Of a stretch of 64,000 bases of DNA, positions 20,074 through 30,439 are shown piece after piece; within the stretch, counting starts at the first letter, position 1; the number at the start of each line of letters is the position of its first letter. The stretch is from Pseudomonas syringae. GTDB taxonomy: Bacteria; Pseudomonadota; Gammaproteobacteria; Pseudomonadales; Pseudomonadaceae. Both the position numbers and the translations under genes were made by a program. The stretch lies in the NCBI RefSeq assembly GCF_023278085.1, contig NZ_CP066265.1, positions 1,084,501 to 1,148,500 of the forward strand, in the 5' to 3' direction. Under the pieces are notes generated by a model. It worked only from the letters and a program-made list of their open reading frames with translations. It ran no database searches and was not told the origin of the DNA.

Positions 20074-20928
20074 ATGTCACTAAATTTCCCGCTGTTGTTG
20101 GTCATCGCTGTGTTTGTCTGTGGCGTGCTCGCACTGATCGACCTGATTGTCCTGGCGCCTCGTCGCCGGGCTGCCATTTCGAACTATCAGGGCAGCGTCG
20201 GTGAACCTGACATTGCTGTCGTCGAGCGATTGAACAAGGAACCTTTGCTGGTTGAATACGGCAAATCGTTCTTCCCGGTGTTGTTTATCGTGCTGGTGCT
20301 TCGTTCGTTTCTGGTCGAGCCGTTCCAGATTCCATCGGGCTCCATGAAGCCGACGCTGGATGTAGGCGATTTCATTCTGGTCAACAAGTTCGCCTATGGC
20401 ATCCGCCTGCCGGTCCTGGACCAGAAGGTGATCCAGATCGGTGACCCGCAACGTGGCGATGTGATGGTGTTCCGCTACCCCAGCGACCCGAGCGTCAACT
20501 ACATCAAGCGTGTCGTCGGTCTGCCGGGTGATCGCATCCGCTATACCAGCGACAAGCGACTGTTCATCAACGGTGAGCTGGTTGCCAAGAAGCTGATCGG
20601 CTCCGAGCCGGGCACACTGGGCAGCGCGGAACTGTATGAAGAGCAACTGGGTGCAGTCGAGCACCAGATCCGTCAGGAAATGACCCGCTACCGTGCGCCG
20701 CCCGACAGTGAATGGACAGTACCTGCCGCTCACTACTTCATGATGGGCGACAATCGCGACAACTCCAATGACAGCCGCTACTGGGACGATCCCAACATCC
20801 CCAAAGACGAGCTGGGCATGGTTCCAGACAAGAACATCGTGGGCAAAGCCTTCGCGGTATGGATGAGCTGGCCAGAGCCGAAGCTCAGCCACTTCCCTAA
20901 CTTTGCACGCGTTGGGTTGATCAAGTAA
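20074..20928 (+). CDS. lepB: signal peptidase I
   Basis: 284 residues. Two N-terminal membrane segments (about 4-25 and 62-80) precede the catalytic domain. Catalytic Ser lies in IPSGSMKPTL (about 90) and catalytic Lys in YIKRVVGLPGDRI (about 145). GDNRDNSNDSRYW is the conserved box E. It removes signal peptides from exported proteins. The gene follows lepA by nine bases, the classic pair. Confidence 0.97.
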   Translation: MSLNFPLLLVIAVFVCGVLALIDLIVLAPRRRAAISNYQGSVGEPDIAVVERLNKEPLLVEYGKSFFPVLFIVLVLRSFLVEPFQIPSGSMKPTLDVGDFILVNKFAYGIRLPVLDQKVIQIGDPQRGDVMVFRYPSDPSVNYIKRVVGLPGDRIRYTSDKRLFINGELVAKKLIGSEPGTLGSAELYEEQLGAVEHQIRQEMTRYRAPPDSEWTVPAAHYFMMGDNRDNSNDSRYWDDPNIPKDELGMVPDKNIVGKAFAVWMSWPEPKLSHFPNFARVGLIK

Positions 20929-21038
20929 TTGATGCGGCGCGGCCTTGGGCAGCGCCGTTTGTCATTTGGGCTGACGGGAAGCGCCTCGGAACGACGCGTC
21001 GGCCCGCTCGGGCAGGCTGCGCACTGTTGAGGTCGAAC

Positions 21039-21416
21039 ATGAAGTTCTCCACTTCTCAAAAAGGTTTTTCGCTCGTGGGATGGCTGCTGGTCCTGGCGTT
21101 GGTCGCCTTTGCGACCAGCACGGCCTTCAAGCTGGTCCCTCATTACCTCGACTACAGGACGATGACGACAATCATCGAAACGGTCGATACCAACAAGACC
21201 CTGGACATCACCACGGTCGACGAATTTTACAGTTACGTCGGTAAGAACATGCAGGTCAACAGCATTCGGGATATAGATTTGAACAAGGCGTTGAAAGTGA
21301 CGGTGGAGAACAACGCGTTCAAAGCTCATTTGAATTATGAACAGCGTGAACCGTGGTTCCAGAACATCGATCTGGTATTGAAGTTCGACAAGCAATTCAG
21401 CGTGGGTAAACCGTGA
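21039..21416 (+). CDS. DUF4845 membrane-anchored protein
   Basis: 125 residues. A short basic N-terminus and a pilin-like hydrophobic helix ([18 protein letters not shown], about 8-25) anchor a small periplasmic domain. The family is usually found between lepB and rnc; its function is unknown. The stop codon overlaps the rnc start. Confidence 0.85.
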   Translation: MKFSTSQKGFSLVGWLLVLALVAFATSTAFKLVPHYLDYRTMTTIIETVDTNKTLDITTVDEFYSYVGKNMQVNSIRDIDLNKALKVTVENNAFKAHLNYEQREPWFQNIDLVLKFDKQFSVGKP

Positions 21417-22102
21417 GCGTATCCCTGAGCCGCCTGGAGCGTCAGCTCGGCTACACTTTCAAGGATCAGGAGCTGATGGTTCTGGCCCTGACTCATCGCA
21501 GTTTTGCGGGTCGCAACAACGAGCGTCTGGAATTCCTCGGTGATGCCATTCTCAACTTCGTGGCCGGCGAGGCGCTGTTCGAGCGTTTTCCGCAGGCCCG
21601 CGAAGGTCAGTTGTCACGCTTGCGGGCGCGGCTGGTGAAGGGTGAAACCCTGGCACTGCTGGCGCGCGGTTTCGATCTGGGCGAGTACCTGCGTCTCGGG
21701 TCCGGCGAGTTGAAAAGCGGCGGCTTCCGTCGTGAGTCCATTCTGGCTGACGCGCTTGAAGCGTTGATCGGGGCGATCTATCTCGATGCAGGCATGGAGG
21801 CAGCACGTGAACGTGTGCTGGCCTGGCTGACCACCGAGTTTGACAGCCTGACGCTGGTGGACACCAACAAGGACCCGAAAACCCGGCTGCAGGAATTCCT
21901 TCAGTCGCGCGCCTGCGATCTGCCGCGTTACGAAGTGGTGGATATTCAGGGCGAACCGCATTGCCGGACGTTTTTTGTCGAGTGCGAGATCAACCTTTTG
22001 AATGAAAAGAGTCGAGGACAGGGTGTCAGCCGCCGGATTGCCGAACAGGTAGCCGCAGCAGCAGCACTCATTGCCCTGGGCGTGGAGAACGGTCATGACT
22101 GA
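21413..22102 (+). CDS. rnc: ribonuclease III
   Basis: 229 residues. The catalytic signature [14 protein letters not shown] is at 37-50, and the second metal-site region [13 protein letters not shown] follows. A double-stranded RNA-binding domain occupies about 155-225. It processes rRNA and other structured RNAs. GTG start overlapping the previous gene; the 3' end overlaps era by eight bases. Confidence 0.97.
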   Translation: MSVSLSRLERQLGYTFKDQELMVLALTHRSFAGRNNERLEFLGDAILNFVAGEALFERFPQAREGQLSRLRARLVKGETLALLARGFDLGEYLRLGSGELKSGGFRRESILADALEALIGAIYLDAGMEAARERVLAWLTTEFDSLTLVDTNKDPKTRLQEFLQSRACDLPRYEVVDIQGEPHCRTFFVECEINLLNEKSRGQGVSRRIAEQVAAAAALIALGVENGHD

Positions 22103-22997
22103 TACAACCGCAACTCGCTGTGGCTATGTTGCCATCGTCGGCCGCCCTAACGTAGGCAAGTCCACGCTGCTCAACCATATTCTGGGTCAGAAGCTGGCGA
22201 TTACCTCGCGCAAGCCGCAGACCACTCGTCATAACATGCTGGGCATCAAGACCGAGGGCGCCGTTCAGGCCGTCTATGTCGACACCCCCGGCATGCACAA
22301 GAATGGCGAAAAAGCGCTTAACCGCTACATGAACAAAACGGCGTCGGCCGCGTTGAAAGATGTCGACGTAGTGATCTTCGTGGTGGATCGTACCCGCTGG
22401 ACCGACGAAGACCAGATGGTTCTGGAGCGTGTTCAATACGTGGAGGGTCCGGTGATTCTCGCGATCAACAAGACCGATCGCATCGAAGACAAGAGCGCCC
22501 TGATGCCGCATCTGGAGTGGCTGCAAGGCCAGCTGCCGAATGCCTCCATCATGCCGATCTCCGCGCAGCACGGGCACAACCTTGAAGCACTGGAAAGCCT
22601 GATCGCTTCCCATCTGCCCGAGAACGAGCACTTCTTCCCGGAAGATCAGATCACCGACCGCAGCAGCCGTTTCCTGGCTGCCGAACTGGTCCGCGAGAAG
22701 ATCATGCGCCAGCTGGGTGCCGAGCTTCCGTACCAGATCACCGTCGAGATCGAAGAGTTTAAGCAACAAGGGCGCACGCTGCACATCCACGCGTTGATCC
22801 TCGTCGAACGTGATGGTCAGAAGAAGATCATCATTGGCGACAAGGGCGATCGCATCAAGCGTATCGGCAGTGATGCCCGCCGCGACATGGAGCTGCTGTT
22901 CGACTCCAAGGTCATGCTCAACCTGTGGGTCAAGGTCAAGGGTGGCTGGTCCGATGATGAGCGCGCGCTGCGTTCGCTTGGTTACGGCGACCTTTAA
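22095..22997 (+). CDS. era: GTPase Era
   Basis: 300 residues. The G domain has [16 protein letters not shown] and NKTD; the C-terminal KH domain has [11 protein letters not shown]. It binds 16S rRNA and checks 30S assembly. Translationally coupled to rnc. Confidence 0.97.
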   Translation: MTDTTATRCGYVAIVGRPNVGKSTLLNHILGQKLAITSRKPQTTRHNMLGIKTEGAVQAVYVDTPGMHKNGEKALNRYMNKTASAALKDVDVVIFVVDRTRWTDEDQMVLERVQYVEGPVILAINKTDRIEDKSALMPHLEWLQGQLPNASIMPISAQHGHNLEALESLIASHLPENEHFFPEDQITDRSSRFLAAELVREKIMRQLGAELPYQITVEIEEFKQQGRTLHIHALILVERDGQKKIIIGDKGDRIKRIGSDARRDMELLFDSKVMLNLWVKVKGGWSDDERALRSLGYGDL

Positions 22998-23057
22998 GCT
23001 GTCCTTTCGCCTGGCCCCTGTGCGGTCGGGCGAATCCTTTTCTTTCGAGCCCGCCTG

Positions 23058-23741
23058 ATGAGCACGCCCACCGGCCAACCTGCTTATGTGCTTCACAGCC
23101 GTGCCTATCGCGAGAACAGCGCACTGGTCGACTTCCTCACGCCGCAAGGGCTTCTGCGGGCCGTGTTGCGCAGTGCCAAGGGCAAGGCCGGTTCGCTGGC
23201 GCGACCCTTCGTGCCGCTGGAAGTCGAGTTTCGCGGGCGTGGCGAACTGAAGAACGTCGGTCGCATGGAAAGCGCAGGTGTGGCCACCTGGATGACCGGT
23301 GAAGCGCTGTTCAGCGGCATGTACCTCAACGAACTGCTGATTCGCCTGCTGCCTGCCGAAGACCCGCACCCCGCTGTATTCGATCACTACGCTGCTACCT
23401 TGCTGGCGCTGGCCGCTGGCCGTCCGCTGGAGCCGCTGCTGCGCTCCTTCGAATGGCGACTGCTGGACGATCTGGGCTACGGTTTTGCCATGGACGCTGA
23501 TATCAACGGCGAGCCGCTGGCAGCAGATGGCATGTACCGTCTGCAAGTGGATGCCGGGCTTGAGCGTGTCTACCTGTTACAACCCGGGTTGTTCCAGGGC
23601 GTCGAGCTGCTGGCCATGGCCGAGGCTGACTGGAGCATCCCTGGCGCACTGTCTGCTGCCAAGCGTCTGATGCGTCAGGCGCTGGCTGTGCATCTGGGCG
23701 GACGTCCGCTCGTCAGCCGAGAACTGTTTCGCAAGCCTTGA
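23058..23741 (+). CDS. recO: DNA repair protein RecO
   Basis: 227 residues. The N-terminal OB-fold begins [20 protein letters not shown], followed by the helical C-terminal domain. RecO works with RecR to load RecA on gapped DNA. The order rnc-era-recO-pdxJ is conserved in gammaproteobacteria. Confidence 0.95.
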   Translation: MSTPTGQPAYVLHSRAYRENSALVDFLTPQGLLRAVLRSAKGKAGSLARPFVPLEVEFRGRGELKNVGRMESAGVATWMTGEALFSGMYLNELLIRLLPAEDPHPAVFDHYAATLLALAAGRPLEPLLRSFEWRLLDDLGYGFAMDADINGEPLAADGMYRLQVDAGLERVYLLQPGLFQGVELLAMAEADWSIPGALSAAKRLMRQALAVHLGGRPLVSRELFRKP

Positions 23742-23819
23742 TCAGGCTTTATCCTCTAGAGCCTGCTCGAACGGTCTCAAGTCGATCAAATCAGCCCGTC
23801 CATTTTTCTGGAGACAACC

Positions 23820-24560
23820 GTGACTCAAAGTACTCGCATCCTGCTCGGCGTGAACATCGACCACGTAGCCACCTTGCGTCAGGCTCGCGGCACGCGTTAT
23901 CCGGACCCGGTGAAAGCCGCGCTGGACGCCGAAGAGGCGGGCGCCGATGGCATCACCGTTCACCTGCGTGAAGACCGACGACACATTCAGGAACGTGACG
24001 TCCTGCTGCTCAAGGATGTGCTGCAGACGCGCATGAATTTCGAGATGGGCGTCACCGAAGAAATGCTCGCCTTTGCCGAGCGCATCCGCCCGGCGCATAT
24101 CTGCCTGGTGCCGGAAACGCGTCAGGAACTGACCACTGAAGGTGGTCTGGACGTTGCCGGACAGGAAGCACGTATCAAAGCGGCGGTTGAGCGACTGGCG
24201 AAGATCGGCTGTGAAGTCTCGCTGTTCATCGATGCCGACGAGCGTCAGATTGCGGCGTCAAAGCGTGTGGGTGCGCCAGCGATCGAACTGCACACCGGCC
24301 GTTATGCCGATGCCCAGACGCCGACCGAAGTGGCCGAAGAGCTGCAGCGGGTTGCCGATGGCGTAGCCTTTGGTCTCGCTCAGGGCCTGATCGTCAACGC
24401 CGGCCACGGTCTGCACTATCACAACGTCGAAGCGGTCGCGGCGATCAAGGGCATCAACGAACTGAACATCGGCCACGCGCTGGTGGCCCATGCATTGTTC
24501 GTTGGCTTCAAGGCGGCGGTGTCCGAAATGAAAGCGCTGATCGTCGCCGCTGCCAGGTAA
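23820..24560 (+). CDS. pdxJ: pyridoxine 5'-phosphate synthase PdxJ
   Basis: 246 residues. Conserved blocks are [37 protein letters not shown] and [10 protein letters not shown]. It condenses 1-deoxyxylulose 5-phosphate with aminoacetone phosphate to make pyridoxine 5'-phosphate. The start codon is GTG. Confidence 0.97.
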   Translation: MTQSTRILLGVNIDHVATLRQARGTRYPDPVKAALDAEEAGADGITVHLREDRRHIQERDVLLLKDVLQTRMNFEMGVTEEMLAFAERIRPAHICLVPETRQELTTEGGLDVAGQEARIKAAVERLAKIGCEVSLFIDADERQIAASKRVGAPAIELHTGRYADAQTPTEVAEELQRVADGVAFGLAQGLIVNAGHGLHYHNVEAVAAIKGINELNIGHALVAHALFVGFKAAVSEMKALIVAAAR

Positions 24561-24567
24561 GTCTCGG

Positions 24568-25527
24568 TCAGGGCTTACGCCCCACGATCACCGCACGCAT
24601 GGGCGCTGGCAGGCCTTCGACCGTCTTGCTGTGATCGTTGGGGTCCAGATAATCGCCCAGTGACTGAAAGCGCATCCATTCAGTGCTGCGTTGTTCTTCG
24701 ACCGTTGTGTGGCTGACGTCCACGCAACGCACGTCAGTAAAGCCTGCGCGGCGCATCCACAGCTCCAGCGCGGGCACTGAGGGCAGGAACCATACGTTGC
24801 GCATTTGCGCGTAACGGTCTTCCGGCACCAGCACCTGATGCACATCGCCCGGCACCACCAGGGTTTCCATCACCACTTCGCCACCTTTGACCAGGCAGTC
24901 TTTCAATGCCAGTAAATGGTCGATCGGCGATTTACGGTGATACAGCACGCCCATGGAAAACACCGTGTCGAAGCCTTCCAGGTTGGCCGGCAGGTCTTCA
25001 AGCGCGAAAGGCAGGTGCCAGGCGGGAAGGTCGGGCAGGTAGCGCTGCATAGCCTGGAACTGGCAGAAGAACAGCCAGTTAGGGTCGACGCCGATCACGC
25101 TGTCGGCACCGGCACCGAGCATGCGCCATTGGTAATAGCCGTTGCCGCACCCTACGTCCAGGACGCGTTTGCCCTTCAGATCGAGGTGTGGCGACACCCG
25201 CGACCACTTCCAGTCCGAGCGCCATTCAGTATCGATATGCACGCCGAACACGTTGAACGGACCTTTGCGCCATGGCGACAAACCGAGCAGCGCTTTGCGC
25301 AGCACGGTACGGGTTTCGCCGTCGCACTCGGTTTCCAGCGTAAAGCTGTCAGCCAGATCGACTGTTTCGGGTTGCAGGTCCGGCAAGGCATCCAGCGCAC
25401 TTTGCCAGCGTTGCAGGTCACCGTGACCCTTGGTCATCTTGGTGTCGAGTTGTGCTTGCAGGCCGTTGGCCCACTCAGCCAGTGGGGTTCCCGCCAGACG
25501 ACGGACAAGAGGCGCGAGATCAATCAT
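24568..25527 (-). CDS. cmoB: tRNA uridine-34 5-carboxymethyltransferase CmoB
   Basis: 319 residues. The SAM-type fold motif [20 protein letters not shown] is near residue 125, with an N-terminal CmoB extension. It transfers the carboxymethyl group of carboxy-SAM, made by CmoA, to hydroxyuridine 34. Its start overlaps the cmoA stop. Convergent with pdxJ, seven bases apart. Confidence 0.96.
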   Translation of the reverse strand: MIDLAPLVRRLAGTPLAEWANGLQAQLDTKMTKGHGDLQRWQSALDALPDLQPETVDLADSFTLETECDGETRTVLRKALLGLSPWRKGPFNVFGVHIDTEWRSDWKWSRVSPHLDLKGKRVLDVGCGNGYYQWRMLGAGADSVIGVDPNWLFFCQFQAMQRYLPDLPAWHLPFALEDLPANLEGFDTVFSMGVLYHRKSPIDHLLALKDCLVKGGEVVMETLVVPGDVHQVLVPEDRYAQMRNVWFLPSVPALELWMRRAGFTDVRCVDVSHTTVEEQRSTEWMRFQSLGDYLDPNDHSKTVEGLPAPMRAVIVGRKP

Positions 25528-26267
25528 GGCAGGGCAATCAACGAGGCAAAGTTAAGGCATTGGAACCAGGGCACGACGTTGGAGAAGCCTGCCGCCAGCA
25601 GACGCTGACGGTGTTCTTCAAGGCTGTCGGGTTTCATGACGTTTTCGATGGCGCTGCGTTTCTGGGAAATTTCCAGATCGCTGTAGCCGTTGGCGCGTTT
25701 GAAGGCAATGTGCAGATCAGTCAGCAGCGCCTGCTCCTGCTCATCGTTGAAACGCAGTTTTTCGGAAAGGATCAGCGCGCCGCCCGGCACCAATGCGTCA
25801 CGAATGCGCCCAAGCAATGACAGGCGCTGGTCGGGAGCGATGAATTGCAGGGTGAAGTTCAACGCCACGACCGAGGCAGGCTTGAATTCCAGGGCCAGGA
25901 TATCGCCCTCGATGACCTGCACCGGCAGCAGCTCCTGAAACATGGAGTTCTGCGCATTGAGGTATTCACGGCAGCGCTCGACCATTGCGCTGGAATTGTC
26001 TATCGCAATGACTTCACAGCCTTCGCCGCGTACATGGCGGCGCAAGGCCTGAGTGACGGCACCCAATGAACTGCCGAGGTCATACAGCACGGTGTGGGGC
26101 TGCGCGAACTGCGCGGCGAGCACACCGAGGTTTTCGACAATCGTCGGGTAGCCCGGCACCGAGCGTTTGATCATGTCCGGGAATACCCGAACCACGTCTT
26201 CATTGAAGGCGAAGTCAGGCACCTGAGCCAGGGGCTGGGCGAAAATGCGGTCGGGTTCTTTGCTCAC
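25524..26267 (-). CDS. cmoA: carboxy-SAM synthase CmoA
   Basis: 247 residues from a GTG start at 26267 ([20 protein letters not shown]), which matches the family N-terminus; the open frame extends 32 codons further without homology. Methyltransferase fold with [16 protein letters not shown] and NFTLQFI. It makes carboxy-S-adenosylmethionine from SAM and prephenate for CmoB. Confidence 0.95.
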   Translation of the reverse strand: MSKEPDRIFAQPLAQVPDFAFNEDVVRVFPDMIKRSVPGYPTIVENLGVLAAQFAQPHTVLYDLGSSLGAVTQALRRHVRGEGCEVIAIDNSSAMVERCREYLNAQNSMFQELLPVQVIEGDILALEFKPASVVALNFTLQFIAPDQRLSLLGRIRDALVPGGALILSEKLRFNDEQEQALLTDLHIAFKRANGYSDLEISQKRSAIENVMKPDSLEEHRQRLLAAGFSNVVPWFQCLNFASLIALP

Positions 26268-26367
26268 GGCGGTTCCGGCGAAGGCTTTGAAAGGCGGGCA
26301 TTCTAGCCAACTTGTCGCCGCGATGCATGGTGCAGCGTGTGCGGTCGGACCAGCCGCACCCAACGCC

Positions 26368-26760
26368 TCAGTTCACGGTGATCGCGCACTCGAACGTCTG
26401 GTCCGGCGGGACTTCCGGAGCCCAGGGTTGCTGATAGGTCATCATCAGCTTGCCGGTGCCAGCGTCGGTGGCCTTGTAGCGCCACACAGATTGCCCGCCG
26501 CTGCCGACCATCTCCTTGCTTTCGGCGTTGGCATACACCTCAGGCCCCAGACTGCGCAGGACACTCTGCGCGGGGTTTTGGGTCAGCCAGCGAAAGCCGG
26601 TTGTCGGGTTGCTGGGCAGCGTCAGAATCAGCGTCTGCCCGGACTTGAGTGTCAGCGGACAATCGCTTTGCGTGTCGATGGAAACAATATGCTTCGGCGT
26701 CTGAGCGCACGCCGTCAGCAGCGCAAGGCTCAACGGTGCAATAAAACGGGCAGGGGTCAT
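26368..26760 (-). CDS. icp: chagasin-type (I42) cysteine protease inhibitor lipoprotein
   Basis: 130 residues. The signal peptide ends in the lipobox LTAC, so the protein is lipid-anchored. Three loops typical of I42 inhibitors are recognisable: NPTTGFRW (about 52-59), GSGGQ (about 87-91), and QQPW (about 109-112) in place of RPW. Such proteins block papain-like cysteine proteases by plugging the active site. The gene has the same position, next to asrA, as icp in P. aeruginosa (from memory). The host or self protease it targets is not evident here. Confidence 0.85.
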   Translation of the reverse strand: MTPARFIAPLSLALLTACAQTPKHIVSIDTQSDCPLTLKSGQTLILTLPSNPTTGFRWLTQNPAQSVLRSLGPEVYANAESKEMVGSGGQSVWRYKATDAGTGKLMMTYQQPWAPEVPPDQTFECAITVN

Positions 26761-27167
26761 GGCAAGTTCCGGTATTGCGAGACGAGGTCGAAGGATAACC
26801 GATCAAGGTTTTACGCGGGAGTGTGAGGAGCGAGGGGTGTCTGAAGGAACCCGACGAAGTCGGGCCGGAAACAGGAGCGAGGGGGTTTGCCTACTTTGGC
26901 CCCATCAAAGTAGGTCGCCGAGGGGCGAAAAGGGGGCTCGAGTCGAGCCTGAGTCTGTCTGATATCGCAGAACCGTGTGACGCGGAGCGTCACGAAATGC
27001 ATTACCACGCGGAGCGTGGGAACGAGAAAAATGCATCGCCTGAACTACTGCCTTCGCGAACAAGTTCGCTCCTAAGGCCTTCGGCCAGAATCAAAAGCAG
27101 ACTTTGTATAACGATGAGCGCTGGAGCGTGGCGCAGAATCCGCTTGGGATCTGCGCCATACCCACCT
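26761..27167. repeat. intergenic block of palindromic repeats
   Basis: 407 bases without a gene, built from palindromes: CCCGAC-GAA-GTCGGG (26850-26864); CCTACTTTG/CAAAGTAGG (26890-26914); GTGACGC-GGA-GCGTCAC (26977-26993); CCACGC-GGA-GCGTGG (27005-27019); and a REP-like unit CTTCGCGAACAAGTTCGCTC at 27052-27071. The GACGC/CACGC units are the same family as those near 34.15 and 43.8 kb. No terminator with a T tract is obvious for asrA. Confidence 0.75.
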
Positions 27168-29585
27168 TTAAAACAACACCTTCACCACATCCGCAAAGCG
27201 CTTGGCGAAGTGGACGGTGATGCCTTCCTTGAGATAATCCGGCAGTTCCTCGAAATTGCCACGGTTCGGCTCTGGCAGGATCAGTTCGTGGATTTTCTGG
27301 CGACGGGCCGCAATGACCTTTTCGCGCACGCCACCGATAGGCAGCACATGGCCCGTCAGGGTCAGTTCGCCGGTCATGGCGACGCCTTTCTTGGGCGCCT
27401 GATTACGCGCCAGCGACAGCAAGGCACTGGCCATGGTCACGCCTGCGCTCGGACCGTCCTTAGGGGTTGCGCCCTCGGGAACGTGAACGTGCACGAACGC
27501 TTCGTCGAAGAACTTCGCATCGCCGCCAAACTTCGCCAGATTGGCACTGACGTAGCTATAAGCAATTTCTGCCGACTCCTTCATCACATCACCCAGTTGC
27601 CCGGTCAGCTTGAAGCCGCGGTTCAAGGTGTGAATACGCGTGGCTTCGATCGGCAGGGTGGCGCCGCCCATGCTGGTCCAGGCCAGACCGGTAATCACGC
27701 CAACCCCGGACAGCACCTGTTCGCTGCGGAACACCGGCATACCCAGCGACGCTTCGAGGTCTTTCGGCCCGATCTTGATCACTGAATCAGGCGCATCCAG
27801 CAGTTTCACGACAGCTTTGCGCACCAGTTTGCCGAGCTGTTTTTCCAGATGCCGTACACCGGCTTCCCGCGCATAGCCCTCTATGACGGCGCGCAGGGCG
27901 GTGTCACTGATGCTCAGCTTGTTCTTCGCCACGCCGGCTTTCGCCAATTGCTTGGGCCACAAGTGCCGCTTGGCAATCGCCAGTTTCTCTTCGGTGATAT
28001 AGCCGGACAGGCGAATCACTTCCATCCGGTCGAGCAACGGACCGGGGATCGAGTCCAGGGTGTTGGCGGTGCACACGAACAGCACTTTCGACAGGTCCAG
28101 ACGCAGGTCCAGATAATGATCAAGGAATTCGACGTTCTGTTCCGGGTCCAGGGTTTCCAGCAGCGCAGACGCAGGGTCGCCCTGGTAGCTCTGGCCCATC
28201 TTGTCGATTTCATCAAGCATGATCACCGGGTTCATGACTTCGACGTCTTTCAGCGCCTGCACCAGCTTGCCCGGCTGGGCACCGATGTAGGTCCGGCGAT
28301 GGCCCTTGATCTCCGCCTCGTCACGCATACCACCCACGCTCAGACGATAGAACGGCCGACCCAGAGATTCGGCAATCGAGCGGCCGACGCTGGTCTTGCC
28401 CACGCCGGGCGGGCCCACCAGCAGCACGATCGAACCGCTGATTTCGCCTTTATAGGCACCCACGGCGAGGAATTCGAGAATCCGCGCCTTGATGTCATCC
28501 AGCCCGGCGTGGTGCTGATCGAGCACTTTGCGCGCGTGCTTGAGGTCCAGTTTGTCGGCACCATAGACGCCCCACGGCAAGGAGCTGGTCCAGTCCAGAT
28601 AATTACGCGTCACCGCGTATTCGGGCGAGCCGGTTTCCAGCACCTTGAGCTTGCCGATTTCCTCGTCGAACTTTTTGCGCGCCTGTGGCGGCAAGGTCTT
28701 GCCTTCGAGGCGCTGCTCGAATTGTTCGATGTCCGCACTGCGATCGTCCTTGCTCAGCCCCAGCTCCTGCTGAATGACTTTGAGCTGCTCCTTGAGGAAG
28801 AACTGGCGCTGGTGCTCGCCGATCTTGCGATTCACCTCGGCAGAGATCTCTTTCTGCAGGCGCGCAACCTCGACTTCCTTGCGCAGCATGGGCAGGACTT
28901 TTTCCATGCGCTTGAGCATCGGCACGCAGTCGAGCACCTGTTGCAGCTCAACGCCGGTAGCAGACGTCAGGGCAGCCGCAAAATCGGTGAGCGGCGACGG
29001 GTCGTTGGGGCTGAAGCGATTGAGGTAATTCTTCAATTCCTCGCTGTACAGCGGGTTGAGTGGCAGCAGTTCCTTGATCGCATTGATCAGCGCCATGCCG
29101 TAGGCCTTCACCTCGTCGGTGGGCTCGTTGGGCTGCTGCGGGTACTCGACTTCAACCAGATAAGGCGGGCGATGGTGCTTGAGCCAGGTGCGAATACGCA
29201 CACGGCTCAGGCCTTGGGCCACGAACTGCAAGCGGCCATTTTCACGACTGGCATGGTGAACCTTGACCAAAGTGCCATACTCGGGGAGCGCGGCTGTATC
29301 GAAGTGGCGAGGATCTTCCTGCGGCGTGTCCATGAAAAACAGCGCAAGCGAGTGATGATCGGACTTGCTGACCAGCTCCAGAGTCTCGGCCCACGGCTCT
29401 TCATTGACGATCACCGGTAACACTTGGGCGGGGAAAAAGGGGCGGTTGTGAATCGGAATGATGTAAACCTTGTCCGGCAGGTTCTGGCCGGGCAAGGCAA
29501 GCGAGGTGCTGTCGGAGCTCAGAGACACGTCGTGCTCGTCTGCGTCATCGGGCAAATCTGGCGAGTCTGTCTGCTGGTCGCTCAT
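27168..29585 (-). CDS. asrA: Lon-family ATP-dependent protease, AsrA-type
   Basis: 805 residues. An N-terminal LON substrate domain (about 35-225) is followed by the AAA+ domain with Walker A GPPGVGKT and Walker B VIMLDEID, and the Lon protease domain with catalytic Ser in DGPSAG and Lys in GGVREKVIAA. The protein differs from housekeeping Lon. Its position beside icp matches P. aeruginosa PA0779 (asrA), a stress-induced protease (from memory). A sigma32-like promoter lies just upstream. ATG 29585 (MSDQQTDS) is chosen; the open frame extends 15 codons further into that promoter. Confidence 0.9.
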   Translation of the reverse strand: MSDQQTDSPDLPDDADEHDVSLSSDSTSLALPGQNLPDKVYIIPIHNRPFFPAQVLPVIVNEEPWAETLELVSKSDHHSLALFFMDTPQEDPRHFDTAALPEYGTLVKVHHASRENGRLQFVAQGLSRVRIRTWLKHHRPPYLVEVEYPQQPNEPTDEVKAYGMALINAIKELLPLNPLYSEELKNYLNRFSPNDPSPLTDFAAALTSATGVELQQVLDCVPMLKRMEKVLPMLRKEVEVARLQKEISAEVNRKIGEHQRQFFLKEQLKVIQQELGLSKDDRSADIEQFEQRLEGKTLPPQARKKFDEEIGKLKVLETGSPEYAVTRNYLDWTSSLPWGVYGADKLDLKHARKVLDQHHAGLDDIKARILEFLAVGAYKGEISGSIVLLVGPPGVGKTSVGRSIAESLGRPFYRLSVGGMRDEAEIKGHRRTYIGAQPGKLVQALKDVEVMNPVIMLDEIDKMGQSYQGDPASALLETLDPEQNVEFLDHYLDLRLDLSKVLFVCTANTLDSIPGPLLDRMEVIRLSGYITEEKLAIAKRHLWPKQLAKAGVAKNKLSISDTALRAVIEGYAREAGVRHLEKQLGKLVRKAVVKLLDAPDSVIKIGPKDLEASLGMPVFRSEQVLSGVGVITGLAWTSMGGATLPIEATRIHTLNRGFKLTGQLGDVMKESAEIAYSYVSANLAKFGGDAKFFDEAFVHVHVPEGATPKDGPSAGVTMASALLSLARNQAPKKGVAMTGELTLTGHVLPIGGVREKVIAARRQKIHELILPEPNRGNFEELPDYLKEGITVHFAKRFADVVKVLF

Positions 29586-29615
29586 GGGGCACCTGAGAAG
29601 TTGAACATGGCTCTT

Positions 29616-29643
29616 AGATGGGGCAGTCACCCTCAGGTTTCAA
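29616..29643 (-). promoter_or_regulatory. sigma32-type heat-shock promoter of asrA
   Basis: On the minus strand, TTGAAA (29643-29638), a 14-base spacer and CCCCATCT (29623-29616) match the RpoH consensus CTTGAAA-N13/15-CCCCATNT. The -10 box ends about 30 bases before the start codon, so the leader would be short. Confidence 0.75.
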
Positions 29644-29764
29644 TAGTCTTGGTCGATAGTCTGTTAAGCGGTAGTAAAACCGCTATTCGTGACATGGAGG
29701 CAGTCAGCACTGAACCGTGCTGGCTTATTTGATTGCGGCGCTGCCGCTATGGGTTGAATCAGGT

Positions 29765-30439
29765 ATGACCAACGTAGTTATTTCGGCATTGCTGGCTGGA
29801 TTATGGATGGCATCGGCTGCGACAGCATCGGCTGCGACCTTTACCGCGCAAATGTTCGACAATCAGGGCAAGCCTCTTGCCGATGCCGTGGTCACCCTCA
29901 AAGGGCCTCCCGGAACTGCGCCGGTCGTACTCCAGGCGGCGATGGATCAGCGCGATCAGGAGTTTTCGCCCTACGTGCTGGCGGTCCACACCGGCACGCA
30001 GGTCAGGTTCCCCAACAGCGACAACATTCGCCATCAGGTGTATTCGTTTTCTCCAGCCAAGCGCTTTGAATTGCGCCTCTATGAAGGCACACCGTCGGCC
30101 CCGCTGCTGTTCGACAAGCCTGGCGTCGTGGTACTTGGCTGCAATATTCATGACTGGATGGTTGGCTACATCTACGTGACCGACGAGCCGTGGTTCGGCG
30201 TGACGGACAGCAATGGCCTGCTGAAACTCGATCAGCTGCCTGCCGGGCACTACGCCGCCACACTCTGGCACCCGCAGCTGGAAGACATGCAGCCGGTGTC
30301 TGGTGGCGAGTTCGATGTGCCCGTTGCAGGACTTGTTCAGCGCTTCAAACTGAATGTCGAACCGAAAGCCGAGGACAAACCTGCAAAACCTGCGTCGGAC
30401 GGGTTTGGCGAAGCCTTTCACAAGGCCGCCCATGAATGA
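29765..30439 (+). CDS. exported cupredoxin-like protein (methylamine utilization protein-like)
   Basis: 224 residues. A signal peptide (about 1-23, LLAGLWMASAATASA) precedes a plastocyanin-like beta-sandwich. Copper-type ligands are in place: His in NIRHQVYSF, then Cys and His in VVVLGCNIHDWM, so blue-copper electron transfer is possible. This family is often annotated as methylamine utilization protein, but no methylamine genes are nearby. First gene of a four-gene operon; its stop overlaps the next start by four bases. Confidence 0.8.
   Translation: MTNVVISALLAGLWMASAATASAATFTAQMFDNQGKPLADAVVTLKGPPGTAPVVLQAAMDQRDQEFSPYVLAVHTGTQVRFPNSDNIRHQVYSFSPAKRFELRLYEGTPSAPLLFDKPGVVVLGCNIHDWMVGYIYVTDEPWFGVTDSNGLLKLDQLPAGHYAATLWHPQLEDMQPVSGGEFDVPVAGLVQRFKLNVEPKAEDKPAKPASDGFGEAFHKAAHE

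Noticed and set aside
22068..23546. 492-codon minus-strand frame opposite era and recO
   Set aside because: Two well-identified genes occupy the other strand; the frame is a codon-bias shadow.
26761..27167. CRISPR-like array in the repeat block
   Set aside because: The repeats are different palindromes without regular spacers or cas genes.
27849..29420. 523-codon plus-strand frame opposite the Lon-type protease
   Set aside because: Antisense shadow of a clear protease gene; its product is low-complexity His/Gln-rich sequence.
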